Assembly: GCA_030248195.1 (NCBI GenBank)
Contig: JASAND010004038.1
Coordinates: 1-64,000 of the forward strand
DNA from: Trissonchulus latispiculum
Taxonomy: Eukaryota > Nematoda > Enoplea > Enoplida > Ironidae
DNA length: 64,000 nt
Reading direction: 5' to 3'
Position numbers and translations under genes: made by a program. The notes beneath the pieces were generated by a model. It had not been told where the DNA came from. It worked only from the letters and a program-made list of their open reading frames with translations, and made no database searches. Positions 44,998-57,000 of this stretch are shown piece by piece. Position 1 is the stretch's first letter, and every line of letters begins with the position of its first letter.

Positions 44998-45541
44998 GGG
45001 GGGTCTCTAAAAGCCGGCCCGGCCCGGCCTGAGGCCGGGCCATAACTCTCTAAAGCCCGGCCGGGCCGGAAACTATCTAAAACCCGGCCCTTTATTAAAA
45101 CAAGGCAAATTTTGGGCCGGAGAATCTCTAAAAGCCGGCCCAGGCCGGAAATCCATTAAAACCTGGCCCGGGCCGGAAATCCTCTAAAACCCGGCCCGAA
45201 TTAAAAGTTTAATCTCTTGGGCCGGATTTTCACTAAAACCCGGCCCGAATGAAAAGTTTAATCTCTGGGGCCGGAAATCCTCTAAACCCCGGCCCGTTTA
45301 ACATTTTTGAATTTTGGGCCGGATTTTCACTAAAACCCGGCCCGAATTAAAAGTTTAATCTCTTGGGCCGGAAATCCTCTAAAACCCGGCCCGATTCGAG
45401 ATTCGAGATTAGAGATTCTCCGGCCCAAAATTTGCCTGGTTTTAATAACGGGCCGGGTTTTAGATAGTTTCCGACCCGGCCGGGTTTTGGAGAGTTATGG
45501 CCCGGCCTCAGGCCGGGCCGGGCCGGCTTTTAGAGACCCCC
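44998..45541. mobile_element. GC-rich foldback transposon with 9-bp target duplication
   Basis: Ends GGGGGGTCTCTAAAAGCCGG and inverse, flanked by exact TTACATAAC at 44989-44997 and 45542-45550. The interior is a chain of aaaacccggcccgaattaaa and gggccgga modules in both orientations. The 9-bp duplication suggests a Mutator-like relative. No coding capacity. Confidence 0.85.
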
Positions 45542-46080
45542 TTACATAACTGAGCGCACATAAGCCATATTAGGTAACAATTGAAGTAGGATTTTAACTG
45601 GTACCGCAACAATGAGAAATGTGCAGATGTAATAGAAAAGCACTGTGCACGACTCCAAAAATTTGTTTGACAACTTTAAGCAAGTTTGGTGGTAACATTT
45701 CTGAGATAATCAATTTGGCAGAGCTTTGCGCTTTCACTAGATGTAATTTTCATATGGTTCAACTAGCAAAACTAGCCATAGGAAAATCTAGCCAACACCG
45801 ATCTTAGATGGGGACCACATGCAGAAAAGATGTGAACGTTGCTTTAGAGATCCTTTTGTGCTCTTTCATACAGTGCAACAGCATTTTCGAGTTAAACCAC
45901 ATCGAAGCTTGAATAAAATTTTCATTTTAGCCGAAATGGTGGCTGTCCATCCAATCTCCTGCATCCCAGCTACGGAAATTGTGTCAGGACAAAGAATGGC
46001 AATCAAGGTTGGTAGATTTCTTAACGTTTTTTAAAACTACACGATCTATTCAAATTTAGCATTTAAGTTTCCGCTATACG

Positions 46081-46841
46081 ATAGCTTTGCTGCAAGATGT
46101 AGTTCGGCGAATGTAATTGGAGAGGGTGGAGACGTTTTTTGAGATTTAACAATTACGAACAAATAATGAAGGCATGGAAGCACGCGCTATTATAATTCCA
46201 TTCGTATTTTGCTGTCTGATTACACAGTTCTGTGTAAGATAGCGCTATTTGTATCGGTTGTTTGGCAAAATTAACCTGTTTTCCAACTTCTCGGTGGTTT
46301 GCGCAGTCGAATATATTGGTCTCGTCCGCTCACTGGAAGCGCGCAGTCCCGACTATAAAAAGTTAGGTTTCGGGAAAGTGGTGGATAACATCTCTGAAGC
46401 CATCTACTTCTGACTGCTTGGTACTTTTCTTTTTTAAGACATGTAGGAGAGATACGTTATAAACACATGTTCAAATTTTACTTACGAAAGTATTTACAAT
46501 TTGATTTCAGATTCGTAAAATTTTGGAAGTTTGGTCAGGCTTAGTACATGTTTGTAGGGCTTGGGAGGGGGGGGGCGGTTACGTTTGCATGACGAGATCA
46601 CTGGCCGAGGCAGAGCGGTGCCGGTGGGGGACATAATAGGTGCAGGATTTTTTGGTCGCCGAACTTTAGGCCAAATGGCCTCAACGACTCAAATTTTTTA
46701 GGTCATCAGTCAAAAAATTTAGGCCATCCAAATTTTGTTAATTTTTAGGTTGTGCTTTTGTGTACGCATTGTTAAGATTACAGTTATCATGTATTCACGC
46801 GTTATATATTCAAAAATCGCTGTTTAACAACAAAAATCGCC
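46081..46841. repeat. Dispersed direct repeat, copy 1
   Basis: Matches 47861-48588 at high identity (atagctttgctgcaagatg at the start, ttaacaacaaaaatcgcca at the end). Differs by small indels and a G tract. Probable transposon of unknown class; no coding sequence seen. Confidence 0.8.
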
Positions 46842-47860
46842 AATACACGAAAAATAGGGCAAAAATGGGACCGGTCGGCCTGTTTCTGTTTAACCCGGCC
46901 GGCCAGCCGGGTTCACAAGCTCGGCCGGCCGAGTCAAAAAACTGGCCGGACAACAACACTATTCGATACATTGACCTGGTATGAGCCCTTCTGTGGGACT
47001 GAGAAAACTCGATATTCTGATCTCGCAGCTTTCCTTTCTTTACGGCCTTTCCGCGAAAGAAAGCTGAACTAAAAAAAGTTAAATTGAACTCGGCCTTTAA
47101 CTCTACTCTACTTTTTTCTGGTCTAGACTAATGCAACTTTCAAACAGATTGTCCATTTTTATAAAATTTTAATGATACAATATTCTGCCAGTTTTTTGAT
47201 TACTGGTTTTGTAACATAATTGCACTACGACTTTGATAAATTTAACATTATTGAAAACAGAAATGCTAAAAAATATTTTTAAAATCGTGGTGAACGCAGA
47301 TTTCTTGATTCTAAGCCAGTTGTGGAATTGCAACCTCAAGGTAACTTGTTTAGGTAAAGTTTATATTAAAATTCAACCCTATGCCAATGCTAATGCCAAT
47401 TTTTGTAAATCAGTCGTAAGTCTTCATTCCAAATTCAGCTGACCTCTTTTTCACCAGAACATATTTATTACTATATATCAAATAGCAGCTAAAGCAAAAG
47501 CTAACTAAAGTGAAAACTGTATATATTTTTACAATTCTATTGAATTGAGTAATAGTTTGAGTCCATTGTCACAGTGGGACTGCAAAAATTTTTGTTATGG
47601 TACCAAATACCAACACTTTTCGGCATCAGTCACACTGCAAGTTAAATTTATAAAAGAATTAAGCTGAAATATGCCGCAAAATTGTTTTATTTTAATGGCA
47701 AACACAAAAATAAGCATTAAAAATGCAATTTTGTTTGCGGGTACCCGGCAACTGCTCGGGTAGAAGTCGGGTACCCGGGTAGCGTTGCAATTACCCGACA
47801 TAGGGCTTCGGGTAGTGCCGGGTACCCGGGTCCAATTTTTTGGACCCGTGCCCATGCCTA

Positions 47861-48588
47861 ATAGCTTTGCTGCAAGATGTAGTTCGGCGAATGTAATTGG
47901 AGAGGGTGGAGTGGAGACGTTTTTTGAGATTTAACAATTACGAATAAATAATGAAGGCATGGAAGCACGCGCTATTATAATTCCATTCGTATTTTGCTGT
48001 CTGGTTACATAGTTCTGTGTAAAATAGCGTTATTTGTATCCGTTGTTTGGCAAAATTAATCTGTTTTTCCACTTCACGGTGGTTTGCGCAGTCAAACATA
48101 TTGGTCTCGTCCGCTCACTGAAAACGTGCAGTCCCGAGTATAAAAACTTAGGTTTCGGGAAAGTGGTGGAAAGATCTCTGAAGTCATCTACTTCTGACTG
48201 CTTGGTACTTTTCTATATTTAAGTTAAGTAGGAGAGATACGTTATAAATACATGTTTAAATTTTACTTATGAAAGTATTTACAATTTGTTTTTATATTCG
48301 TAAAATTTTGGAAGATCGGTCAGGCTTAGTTCATGTTTGTAGGGCTCGGGACCGAGAGGGGAGGGTTGCGTTTGCATGACGAGATCACTGGCCGAGGCAG
48401 GTCGCCAAACTTTAGGCCAAATGGCCTCAACGACTCAAATTTTTTAGGTCATCAGCCAAAACATTTAGGCCATCCAAATTTTGTTAATTTTTAGGTTGTG
48501 CTTTTGTGTACGCATTGTTAAGATTACAGTTATCATGTATTCACGCGTTATATATTCAAAAATCGCTGTTTAACAACAAAAATCGCCA
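47861..48588. repeat. Dispersed direct repeat, copy 2
   Basis: Second copy of the 46081-46841 repeat in the same orientation. The 1-kb spacer between copies has GGGTACCCG-rich palindromic motifs at 47738-47850 but no gene. Confidence 0.8.
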
Positions 48589-49006
48589 TCGTCACTGTAT
48601 AACACACTAGAAAAACTACGTTTTTACCTTAAAATGGCAAAAACAGAACCTTGTTAGCATAGAAATAATAGTGCAAGACAGTATTAATGAATTAATCAAT
48701 TTTTATTGAAAATTAAAACAGGTAGTAGCATACGAGTATGAACCAAAAAAAGAAAAAATTAAACTATGTAATAGAAATAAAGTTAAACTACATACAAAAA
48801 CAGCATTTCTTAGATGACATCCTTATAATAGTAAATGAAATTATAACTTGAATCTGAATGTGTATTTATAAGTGCAAATAGACAACGTAACTAGCCGGCG
48901 GCTGGGCGGCCGGAAACACAGGCGAGAATGTATAAATTTTTTTAGAAAATTGTTGTTTTTACTTAAAAATCAATACAATTTAACTGGGTTTTCGTCGAAA
49001 AATTTA

Positions 49007-49737
49007 AGCCGATTTCACACGATGGGGATTTTTGTGGGGATTCCCCAGGGGATTTCCCCATGGGGATCCCCATGGGGACCCCATCTATCCCCATGGGGAC
49101 GCCCCATGGGGATTTCTATGGGGATTTTTGTGGGGATCCCCATGAAAATTCCCATGGGGACGGATTGCTCGCCGAGCAATTTTCTATGGGGATCCCCATG
49201 AAATAACCAATCAGAGAGCAGCAAAGTCAGCTGACATTGTAGTCAAAACAGTCTTAAACACGTTATAACAAAATGCGAAATAATATTGCTTATGTAACAA
49301 GCAAAATTGTAACAATTTCACTGGTTTGTTGGGCTGTTAAGAACTAGGAAAAGCGAAAACATTATAATTAAACAGTCTGAAGAAAAATCATAGCGATGAA
49401 TTAAATTAACTAACAATTAACTCCAAATTAAATTATTATGCCTATAGTTTTACATTTAAATCCAGTTGATAGAAACTACTTTTGTTTATAATTTTTGCCT
49501 TCAGATGATCATATTTCGAATTGGTATTATTGTTATTTAAATTGTTGGAAAAAGCAATTCCATTCGGGGATCCATCCCAGCATCCCCTGGGGATTGTCCC
49601 CATCGTGTGAATAGAATCCCCATGAAAAGACCCCTTGGGGATCCCCTGGGGATTTTTGGAAAAATTTTCGAATGTTGTGTCCCCGGGGGAATCCCCAGGG
49701 GAATCCCCATGGAAATCCCCATCGTGTGAAATCGGCT
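49007..49737. mobile_element. PIF/Harbinger-type MITE, 731 bp
   Basis: Ends AGCCGATTTCACACGATGGG and inverse with a TTA duplication at 49004-49006 and 49738-49740. Both flanks inside are runs of ccatggggat motifs; the frames translating as MGIPMGIP are artefacts of this. Same superfamily as 39960-40644, both beginning AGCC. Confidence 0.85.
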
Positions 49738-49740
49738 TTA

Positions 49741-51475
49741 GGCCAAATGGCCTCAACGGCCAAAATTCTTTAGGCCATCGACTCATAAATTTAGGCCATG
49801 GCCGGCGGCATGGCCTAAGCTATGGCCTAAAAAACCTTGAATACGTGTGAGGTGGGTGGGAGGTAGTCCATAGTTAACCATCCCACCCGATTTTTGACTT
49901 ACCCTCCCCAACTTTCGGCTACCCCCTCCGAACCTCCCAGCGATTTTTGCATGCAAAAAGTTAGCTAAATTTGGCCGAAAAATAGTCATTTTTAGAAAAA
50001 TTTTTCTAAAATTTTGACTTAAAATCGCTTTATTAAAGCGGTGCAAAAACCACGCGTAAGACGTTAAAAACAGGCCTTATTTTGAAGAAACAGGGCTAAA
50101 TTACAGGAAAATTAGGAAATTTTGCATTTTTTGGCTATTTTTCGAAATTTCTGTCTTAGGTCCGAAATCTGAGGGGGAGGTTAACCTTCCAAACTCCAAA
50201 GTACCAGGGAAACTATGGAGTCCGCCCCCCCCCCCCACCCCAAATCTTCACTACACCTATGGGTGGGGCCCAGAGCCCCCTACATTTTAGGGCAAGAGCA
50301 AACATTTACTACAAATGTGCTGGCAAGAAGAACTATATATTTTCTGGTTTTGGCCATTTTTTACTCCAAAAAAGCAGGGGGCGCCCCCCCCCGGCCGCCG
50401 GCCCCCACCCCAAATCTTCGTTACACCTATGGGAGGCAGGCCAGGCTCAGCCCAACCTTTTTTGGGGGCCCCCTAGCTCTGGAGGGAGCCCCCAAATCCC
50501 GAGGCCAGGAAGGAACTTCCCCCAAAAATGTTTCTATTTTTATGCCAGAAATCAGTTTCAGCCGTTTCGTTTCTAATGGCAATAAATAAAGTCCATGGTT
50601 TCACCGGAAATTCTGGTTGGGGGAGGGGTATAGTTTCCCTGGAACTTTGGGTTTGGGGGGGATAAATCTTGGCCGACCTCCGAAATGTGATTGGGGTACC
50701 CCCAACCCCCCCCCCCAAGAATTCGGACCTCAGAAATTTCGAAAAATGGCCAAAAAATGCAAAATTTTCTGTAATGTAGCCCTTTTTCATCAAAATAAGG
50801 CTTGTTCTTAACGTTTTAGGCGTTTTTGCACTGTTTTAAAGCGATTTTGGGTCAAAATTTTAGAAACATTTTTCAAAAAATGACCATTTTTCGACCAAAT
50901 TTAGCATAGTTTCCCTGGAAATTTTGGTTGGGGGGGGGTAGGGTAAACTTCGGCAATTTGGTGGTCGACCCCCGAAATGTGATGGGGAGTACCCCCCCCC
51001 CGAACCCCCCCAAAATTCGGACCTCAGAAAATTCAAAAAATGGCCAAAAAATGCAAAATTTTCTGTAATTTAGCCCTTTTTTCATCAAAGTAAGGCTTGT
51101 TCTTAACGTTTTAGGCGTTTTTGCACCGTTTTAAAGCGATTTTAGGCCAAAATTTTAGAAAAATTTTTCAAAAAATGACCGTTTTTCGACCAAATTTAGC
51201 TAACTTTTTGGGTCCAGAAATCGTTGGGGGGGTTCGGGGGGGGGGGTAGCCAAAAGTGGGGGGAGGGATAGTCCAAAAATCTGGGAGGGGGTAAATTTGG
51301 TCAAAAATTTTGGGGGGGATACCCCCCAACCCCCCCCCCCCTAAGGAAACTATGAAATTTAGCAAACTTTTTGGGTCCAAAAATCGTTGGGGGGGGTAGC
51401 CAAAAGTTGGGGGAGGGTAAGTCAAAATATCTGGGGGGGGGTAAATTTGTCAAAAATTTTGGGGGGGGGATTCGT
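49741..51475. other. G/C-tract repeat region
   Basis: Long C and G runs alternate with AT-rich segments. Modules such as ttacacctatggg (hAT-type ends) and ccaaaaatcgttgggg recur. A near-duplicate pair of about 290 bp lies at 50620-50900 and 50900-51180. No gene recognised; open frames are compositional. Confidence 0.5.
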
Positions 51476-51606
51476 GCCATTTACGCCTGTAGTTTCTGAT
51501 GATGAGTGCCTTGTTCGTAGACAGGTCAACTGCCACCTTCCGCTGGTCAGCAGAGGAAGCCGCTTTTGTCAGTCTATCCGCCTCTTCATTTCCATGTATA
51601 CCGCGA

Positions 51607-52966
51607 CATAGGTGTAACGGGGATTTGGGTTGGGGGCCCCCTCCCCCGGAATTTTGGGGGGGCCCCCTTTTTAGACCCCCCCCCCACGACCCCCCCAAAC
51701 CTCCCCCAAAAAATTTTTTCTATTTTTATGCCAAAAATCGCATTTTCAGCCATTGCTAATGCCGAAAAACATGAAATCATTAATTTTAACATTAGACAGT
51801 GTTTTTAAACTCGAAAACTTGATTGCCAACATGTTTCTGAGTCTAGAATAAGGTCAATATTGAGTCTAGAAGTCCATGAAACCATAGGTGTACCTTGAGA
51901 AATCGTTGGGGGAGGGGGTAGCCGAAATTAGGGTGGGTGGGGTCAGCCGTTTTGAGGTGGGGTGGGGTCCGGAAAAATCGAATTTGGGGGGGGGGTAAAA
52001 AATTTTTTGGTCAAAAATTTAGAAAAAATTAGCGAATTTGCTAAAAAAGCGTTATTTCCAACTAAAAATCAAAAATATTTCTTCGTTTTTGCTCATTTAT
52101 TCGAAAAAACTTGGATTTTTTGCAAAAATTTCGAATTTTTCCAAAAAATTTCGATTTTTTACTAATTTTGAGGCAAAATTTCCAAAATTTTGTGGGGGGG
52201 GTCTGAAAAATTTGGGTGGGTGGGGTCTGGGATTTGGCCATTTGGGGGTGGGGTCTGCCTCCAAAATTTTCGACCAAATTTACCCCCTCCCAGATTTTTG
52301 GACTATCCCTCCCCCCACTTTTGGCTACCCCCCCCCCCCGAACCCCCCCCCAACGATTTTTGGACCCAAAAAGTTAGCTAAATTTGGTCGAAAAATGGTC
52401 ATTTTTTGAAAAATTTTTCTAAAATTTTGGCCTAAAATCGCTTTAAAACGGTGCAAAAACGCCTAAAACGTTAAGAACAAGCATTATTTTGATGAAAAAA
52501 GGGCTAAATTACAGAAATTTTTGCATTTTTTGGCCATTTTTTGAATTTTCTGAGGTCCGAATTTTGGGGGGGGGGTTCGGGGGGGGTACTCCCCATCACA
52601 TTTCGGGGGTCGACCACCAAATTTCCGAAGTTTTACCCCCACCCCAACCAAAATTTCCAGGGAAACTATGGTCGGCACTTTTCCATTTGGGGGGAGGGGT
52701 TCCCCCCCACCCCCCCCCCCCCAGGTACACCTATGCATGAAACCGTTATAAACGTGTATTTCTCGCGATAATAAACACGTTAAGTCAAAAATTTTGCAAT
52801 ATTTGTCCTAAAAATGTCCAATTATTGGCCAATTTTTGCGCCTTCGGCGCAACTACCCCCCCCCCCCATCAGTTGGGGGGGGGGGGGGGGGGGGCCCCCC
52901 AAAATGTGTGGGGGGGTTTGAAAAAATGGGTGCGGGGGGTTACCCCCCCCCCCAATTACACCTATG
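51607..52966. mobile_element. hAT element inserted in the LINE RNase H gene
   Basis: Ends CATAGGTGTAAC and ATTACACCTATG with exact 8-bp duplication TACCGCGA at 51599-51606 and 52967-52974. Removing it rejoins the RNase H sequence across IPGHRG and IHGNEEAD. It contains another hAT element (51883-52735). Confidence 0.9.
51883..52735. mobile_element. hAT element nested in a hAT element
   Basis: Ends CATAGGTGTACC and GGTACACCTATG with exact 8-bp duplication CATGAAAC at 51875-51882 and 52736-52743. Interior is G/C tracts and aaaaatttt-rich sequence; no transposase. Confidence 0.9.
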
Positions 52967-54187
52967 TACCGCGATGGCCAGGAATCCACTGGAACACAGC
53001 TGGGATTCTGCTGGTTCTTAACAGCTGTCAGATTTCTTGTTCCAGGCTACTCTCTGCAGCTGCAGGGCCTTGAGACAGGTGCTGAACAGCAGATAGAGAA
53101 TCGGTGCAGAGAAGTAGAGATGGATTTGTGGGTAGTACATCCTGGTGCTCAGCCAGCCATGCTAGGCTGCACTTGATGGCGACCAGTTCAGCTCTGCAGC
53201 TGGAACAGTATTTTCCAGCAGGCACTTTTATAGAGGCTGACAGGCCATATGAAAGTTGGATTGTGGCTCCAGCGCCGCCATCGCGGCACGATTCAGCAAC
53301 GGATCCGTCGGACCAGATTTTGGTGTTAGGGCTAGCATGGCTGTTGAGGGCAGCTCCAGTTTTCGTTTGTGCCTGGACGTCAGTGTCGAATTTGTCACGT
53401 CCAGGGATGGAAGTGAAACACGAGATCGCGCATCCCTGTTCCCAGGGAGGATAGGGTGGAATTTCCGGGATTCGTTCAAGACGTACATCTTCCACTCCAG
53501 TTTCCCGGTTCCATCGTTCCGCTTCTTCTCTCCAGGACTTTACAGATTTCAGCCTGAGTCGTGCATTTCTTCTATCCGCCTGACTTCGCAGGTTCGTCTA
53601 AGGCAGGCACATGGACTTGAGGTGTAGGCAATTTGTGACTTTTGGCGGATTATAGAGTCCAGAGGCAGCAGGTTGGCTTCCAGCTGGAGGCAGTCGATTG
53701 GGGTTGATTGGGTACAGCCTGTGATTTTTCTCGCCGCCATATTGTTGATTCTGTCCAGGATTTTGACGCTGGATGCAGCTACTGACGGGCCCCAAGCGCC
53801 AATGCAATAGTCAGCAGCAGATCGAACGTAGGCCAAGTAGACAGTTCGCAATGATTCTTTGGTTTGGCCCTATGCCCGACCGCCCAGGGCGGACAGGACA
53901 AATTTTTGGCCCCTTCTGGAGACCTTCCCCCATACATAGGTGTGGCTGGGCAAAAGTTCTGGGGGACGAGGTTCCGACAGAGGGTGGGGGAGATTGCAGA
54001 AAATTGCCCAAAACCCCACAAATTTTAGATTTTTTGTCATTTTAACCACTTTTCAGCCAACAATCTGTGGGGGTAGCAAAATCTGGAGGGGGCGCGGAAA
54101 TTTGTCTTTTTGCTGGGGGGTCCCCCCATCTCCCCCCTTCCAACACATCCATGCCCCCAACCCCCTCGACACATCAATGCCCCCAAG

Positions 54188-56028
54188 CATAGATGTAACG
54201 GGGATTTGGGTTGGGGGCCCTCCCCCCAAATTTTGTGGGCGGGCCCCCTTTTTAGGCCTCCCCAACCCCCCCTAAACTTCCCTCCCCAAATTTTGTGGGC
54301 GGGCCCCCTTTTTAGGCCTCCCCAACCCCCCCTAAACTTCCCTCCCCAAATTTTTTCCATTTTTATGCCAAAAATTGCATTTTCAGCCATTGCTAATGCC
54401 AAAAAACTCATCCGACTTTGAAGTGACAGAGGTTTTAAACTCGAAAACTTGATCGCCGACATGTTTCTAACTCCAAAATAAGGTCAATATTGAGTCAGAA
54501 AGTCCATAAAACTGTTAAAAACGTGTATTTCGCGCAATAATGAACACTTTAAGCCAAAAATTCGGCCACTTTCGAAAAATTTTGCAAAATTTACCCTAAA
54601 AATATCCCATTTTTCGAGCCTTCGGCGCGACTACCCCCCCCCCCAGGGGGGGTGCCGGGTTCCCAAAAGTTTTGGGGGTGGTTTGGAAAAATGGCTTGGG
54701 GGCAGCGGCGCACCCAGCTTTTTCTGACAGGGGGGGCGGCAACAATGTTGAAATTTTTTATAGTTATTTCTACACATGTTTATGTGCTTTGAGAACAAAC
54801 ATGTAGTAATTGGTTACATTGGTTGAGGTAGTTAAATAGAATTAATCATTCTCAGAAATGCGAAAGCAGGGGGTCTGGGGGGCGCAGCCCCCATAAGTTG
54901 AGAATTTTTGCATTTTAGACCTGAAAACAATTTTTTCTGACCACTTTTTGTTGTTTCAAAGGATTAAATTTGTCTTCTGGCTAGCGCCCTGGTTTCACCG
55001 GATACATAAGGTATATACGTACTATATATATATATAACTCAAACTAATAAAACTCTAAACAAAGCAAAGCAACGTAGCTATGATAAGAAAAATTGGGAAG
55101 AAGCGGGGGTCTGGGGCGGCAGCCCCATCTAAAAGCTAGAGCTCTTTTTAAAAAGCTTCACCTATTTGAAAATTTTTGAGCCATGTTGTGGTTAGCAGTA
55201 GCAAAATTTGACTAAGCTTTTGTGTGTGCATTTTAAATTGTATTTTGTAAAAAGCGTGCATATCAGGGGTTTTTAATGAATTTTTTGAAAAACGCACCTG
55301 CGTAAATTTTGCATATATTTTTATTTTAGAATGCGTATTTTTAATTTCGACTGCGTAAAATTACGAAAATTATATAGTATAAAGCTATAAACGCTTTTAG
55401 CTTCGATTTACTGCGTTTTTAAACAACGTTGCGGACCTTAGCTTCATTTTACGTTGCATGCTCGTCGAACTGCGGTGTCAGAGTATGAATAGCTGGCAAA
55501 AAATAGATACGCAAGGTGTCTGGGGGCGCTGCCCCCTATAAGCAGAAGAAACTTTTAAATTTCGGAGTAAAATTGTTTTTAAAACTTTGAATTCTTTGCC
55601 TTGAGCAGTTTAATAGGTATATATAGGTAAGTGAATTGTTGGTTAGACATAATGTTGCCTTGACCAGATAATATTTTAGTTTACTATATATATATGTTAA
55701 ATCAAAATAGAAACAAACAGCAACGCACACTATGCATAGTACGCACAGAAAGCATAGCAACCGCTGCTTGCTATATATATACGTATACCGAATAATAATT
55801 GAAGACCAGTCACCCCACCCCACCCCATATGCTATCCTCAAAACAACCAAAGAATAGTTAATTCGCGCCGAAGGCGCGAAAATTTTTGTTTTTTTCTGCT
55901 TTTTCTCCTTTCTGCTTCTTAATTTTTCTGACCTTCGAAACCTGACAGGGGGGGCGGCCGCCCCCCCCTTGGGTGCGCCCCTGCTTGGGGGGTACCCTCC
56001 CCGAAACCTACCCCCATTTGCGCCTATG
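54188..56028. mobile_element. hAT-like element containing another hAT
   Basis: Starts CATAGATGTAACGGGG and ends GCGCCTATG; flanking octamers CCCCCAAG (54180-54187) and CTCCCAAG (56029-56036) match at seven of eight. A 76-bp direct duplication (aaattttgtgggcgggcccc) lies at about 54227-54350. It belongs to the same CATAG-ended family as 51607 and 51883. Confidence 0.65.
54703..55983. mobile_element. Nested hAT element, 1.28 kb
   Basis: Ends CAGCGGCGCACCCAGC and TTGGGTGCGCCCCTG with exact duplication CTTGGGGG at 54695-54702 and 55984-55991. Its interior contains gggggtctggggcg modules and a microsatellite near 55018-55036. No transposase. Confidence 0.9.
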
Positions 56029-56036
56029 CTCCCAAG

Positions 56037-57000
56037 ACACCCAAAAATCATGGGTGTAGGGCGGGGAGGACAGCCCTCTTTCAACCCTCCCCCATAACTT
56101 TGGGCCCCCCACACTGTGGGGGGGAGTTGCGAAAAATGGCCATAATTGGGGTATTTCCAGGGTAAATGTTTCAAAAATTTTCAAAAAAATCCAAATTTTT
56201 GTCCTAAAGTGTTCATTATTGTGAGAAATATATACACGTTTTTAACTGTATTATGGACTTCCGCCTCAATATTGACCTTATTTTGGACTTAGAAACATGT
56301 TGGTAATCAAGTTTTCGAGTTTTTAACTGGAGCCCCTTCCGGAGGTAAATCCTCCAATTATTTTAACTATATACTGTCTTAATGATAAATTTGCACCATG
56401 GTTTAATGTTTTTTCCATTAGAAACGGCTGAAAATGCGATTTTTGGCATAAAAATAGAAAATTTTTTGGGGAGGGTTGGGGGGGGGTGTCACCAGAGGGC
56501 TTCCCCAGAAATAGTTGGGGGGAGCCTCCCCCACCCCAAATCTCCGTTAGACACCTATGCCCAAAATCTTTGTTAAATTTTTGTCTATAGATAAAGATAT
56601 AGCGACTCATATTAAACCTGTTTAAAAAATTAATTTATTTATAAATATAATTATATATACATATAGTCATGCAAATAAAATTTAAATAGAAATTTATTTA
56701 ACATGAAATGCATAAAACATTAGCTAACAAAAATCAAAGTTTACTGAAGCAGTCAGGTTCAGTTGAATATTCGATACAAGGGGGTTTAGGGGCGGCAGCC
56801 CACAGTAAAAGCCACACTCCTAACTTGAAAAATCGCCTCTAGAAATTCATTTAGAGCACTCCAGACATTTATATTGTAGTTTCAGTATATATATAATAAA
56901 TTTCCTTTAGTTCGTTAACTGCAAAAAATGATCCGGATCTGCAATATCCGTCCGCATCCGGTTCTGGATATCCGGTCGATCCCTAATATATAACGTATAT
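56037..57000. other. Repeat-derived non-coding stretch
   Basis: Carries another CATAG-type end at about 56559 (gttagacacctatg) without a matched partner, then AT-rich sequence. No gene seen. Confidence 0.4.

Larger units (their letters stand above)
51476..53865 (-). mobile_element. LINE (I-clade-like) fragment: RT tail and RNase H, interrupted
   Basis: On the minus strand 53851-53549 encodes the end of a non-LTR reverse transcriptase (RTVYLAYVRSAADYCIGAWG, then RINNMAARKITG). 53495-53028 encodes an RNase H domain with the acidic residues in WSDGS, RAELVAI and CTDSLS. The last RNase H segment (IHGNEEADRLTKAAS) is at about 51606-51560, separated by a hAT insertion. LINEs with RNase H after the RT belong to I/LOA/R1-type groups. 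The RT core and ORF1 are missing, so it is 5' truncated and inactive. Confidence 0.85.

Noticed and set aside
45819..46034. Possible short exon (MVAVHPISCIPATEIV) with splice-like borders at about 45931-46008
   Set aside because: No homology recognised and no neighbouring exon; splice-like signals are common by chance.
49015..49763. Several frames reading MGIPMGIPWG-like peptides
   Set aside because: They are translations of ccatggggat repeats inside the MITE ends.
55536..56174. 212-codon minus-strand open frame
   Set aside because: It crosses the end of a hAT element and consists of repeat and low-complexity sequence.
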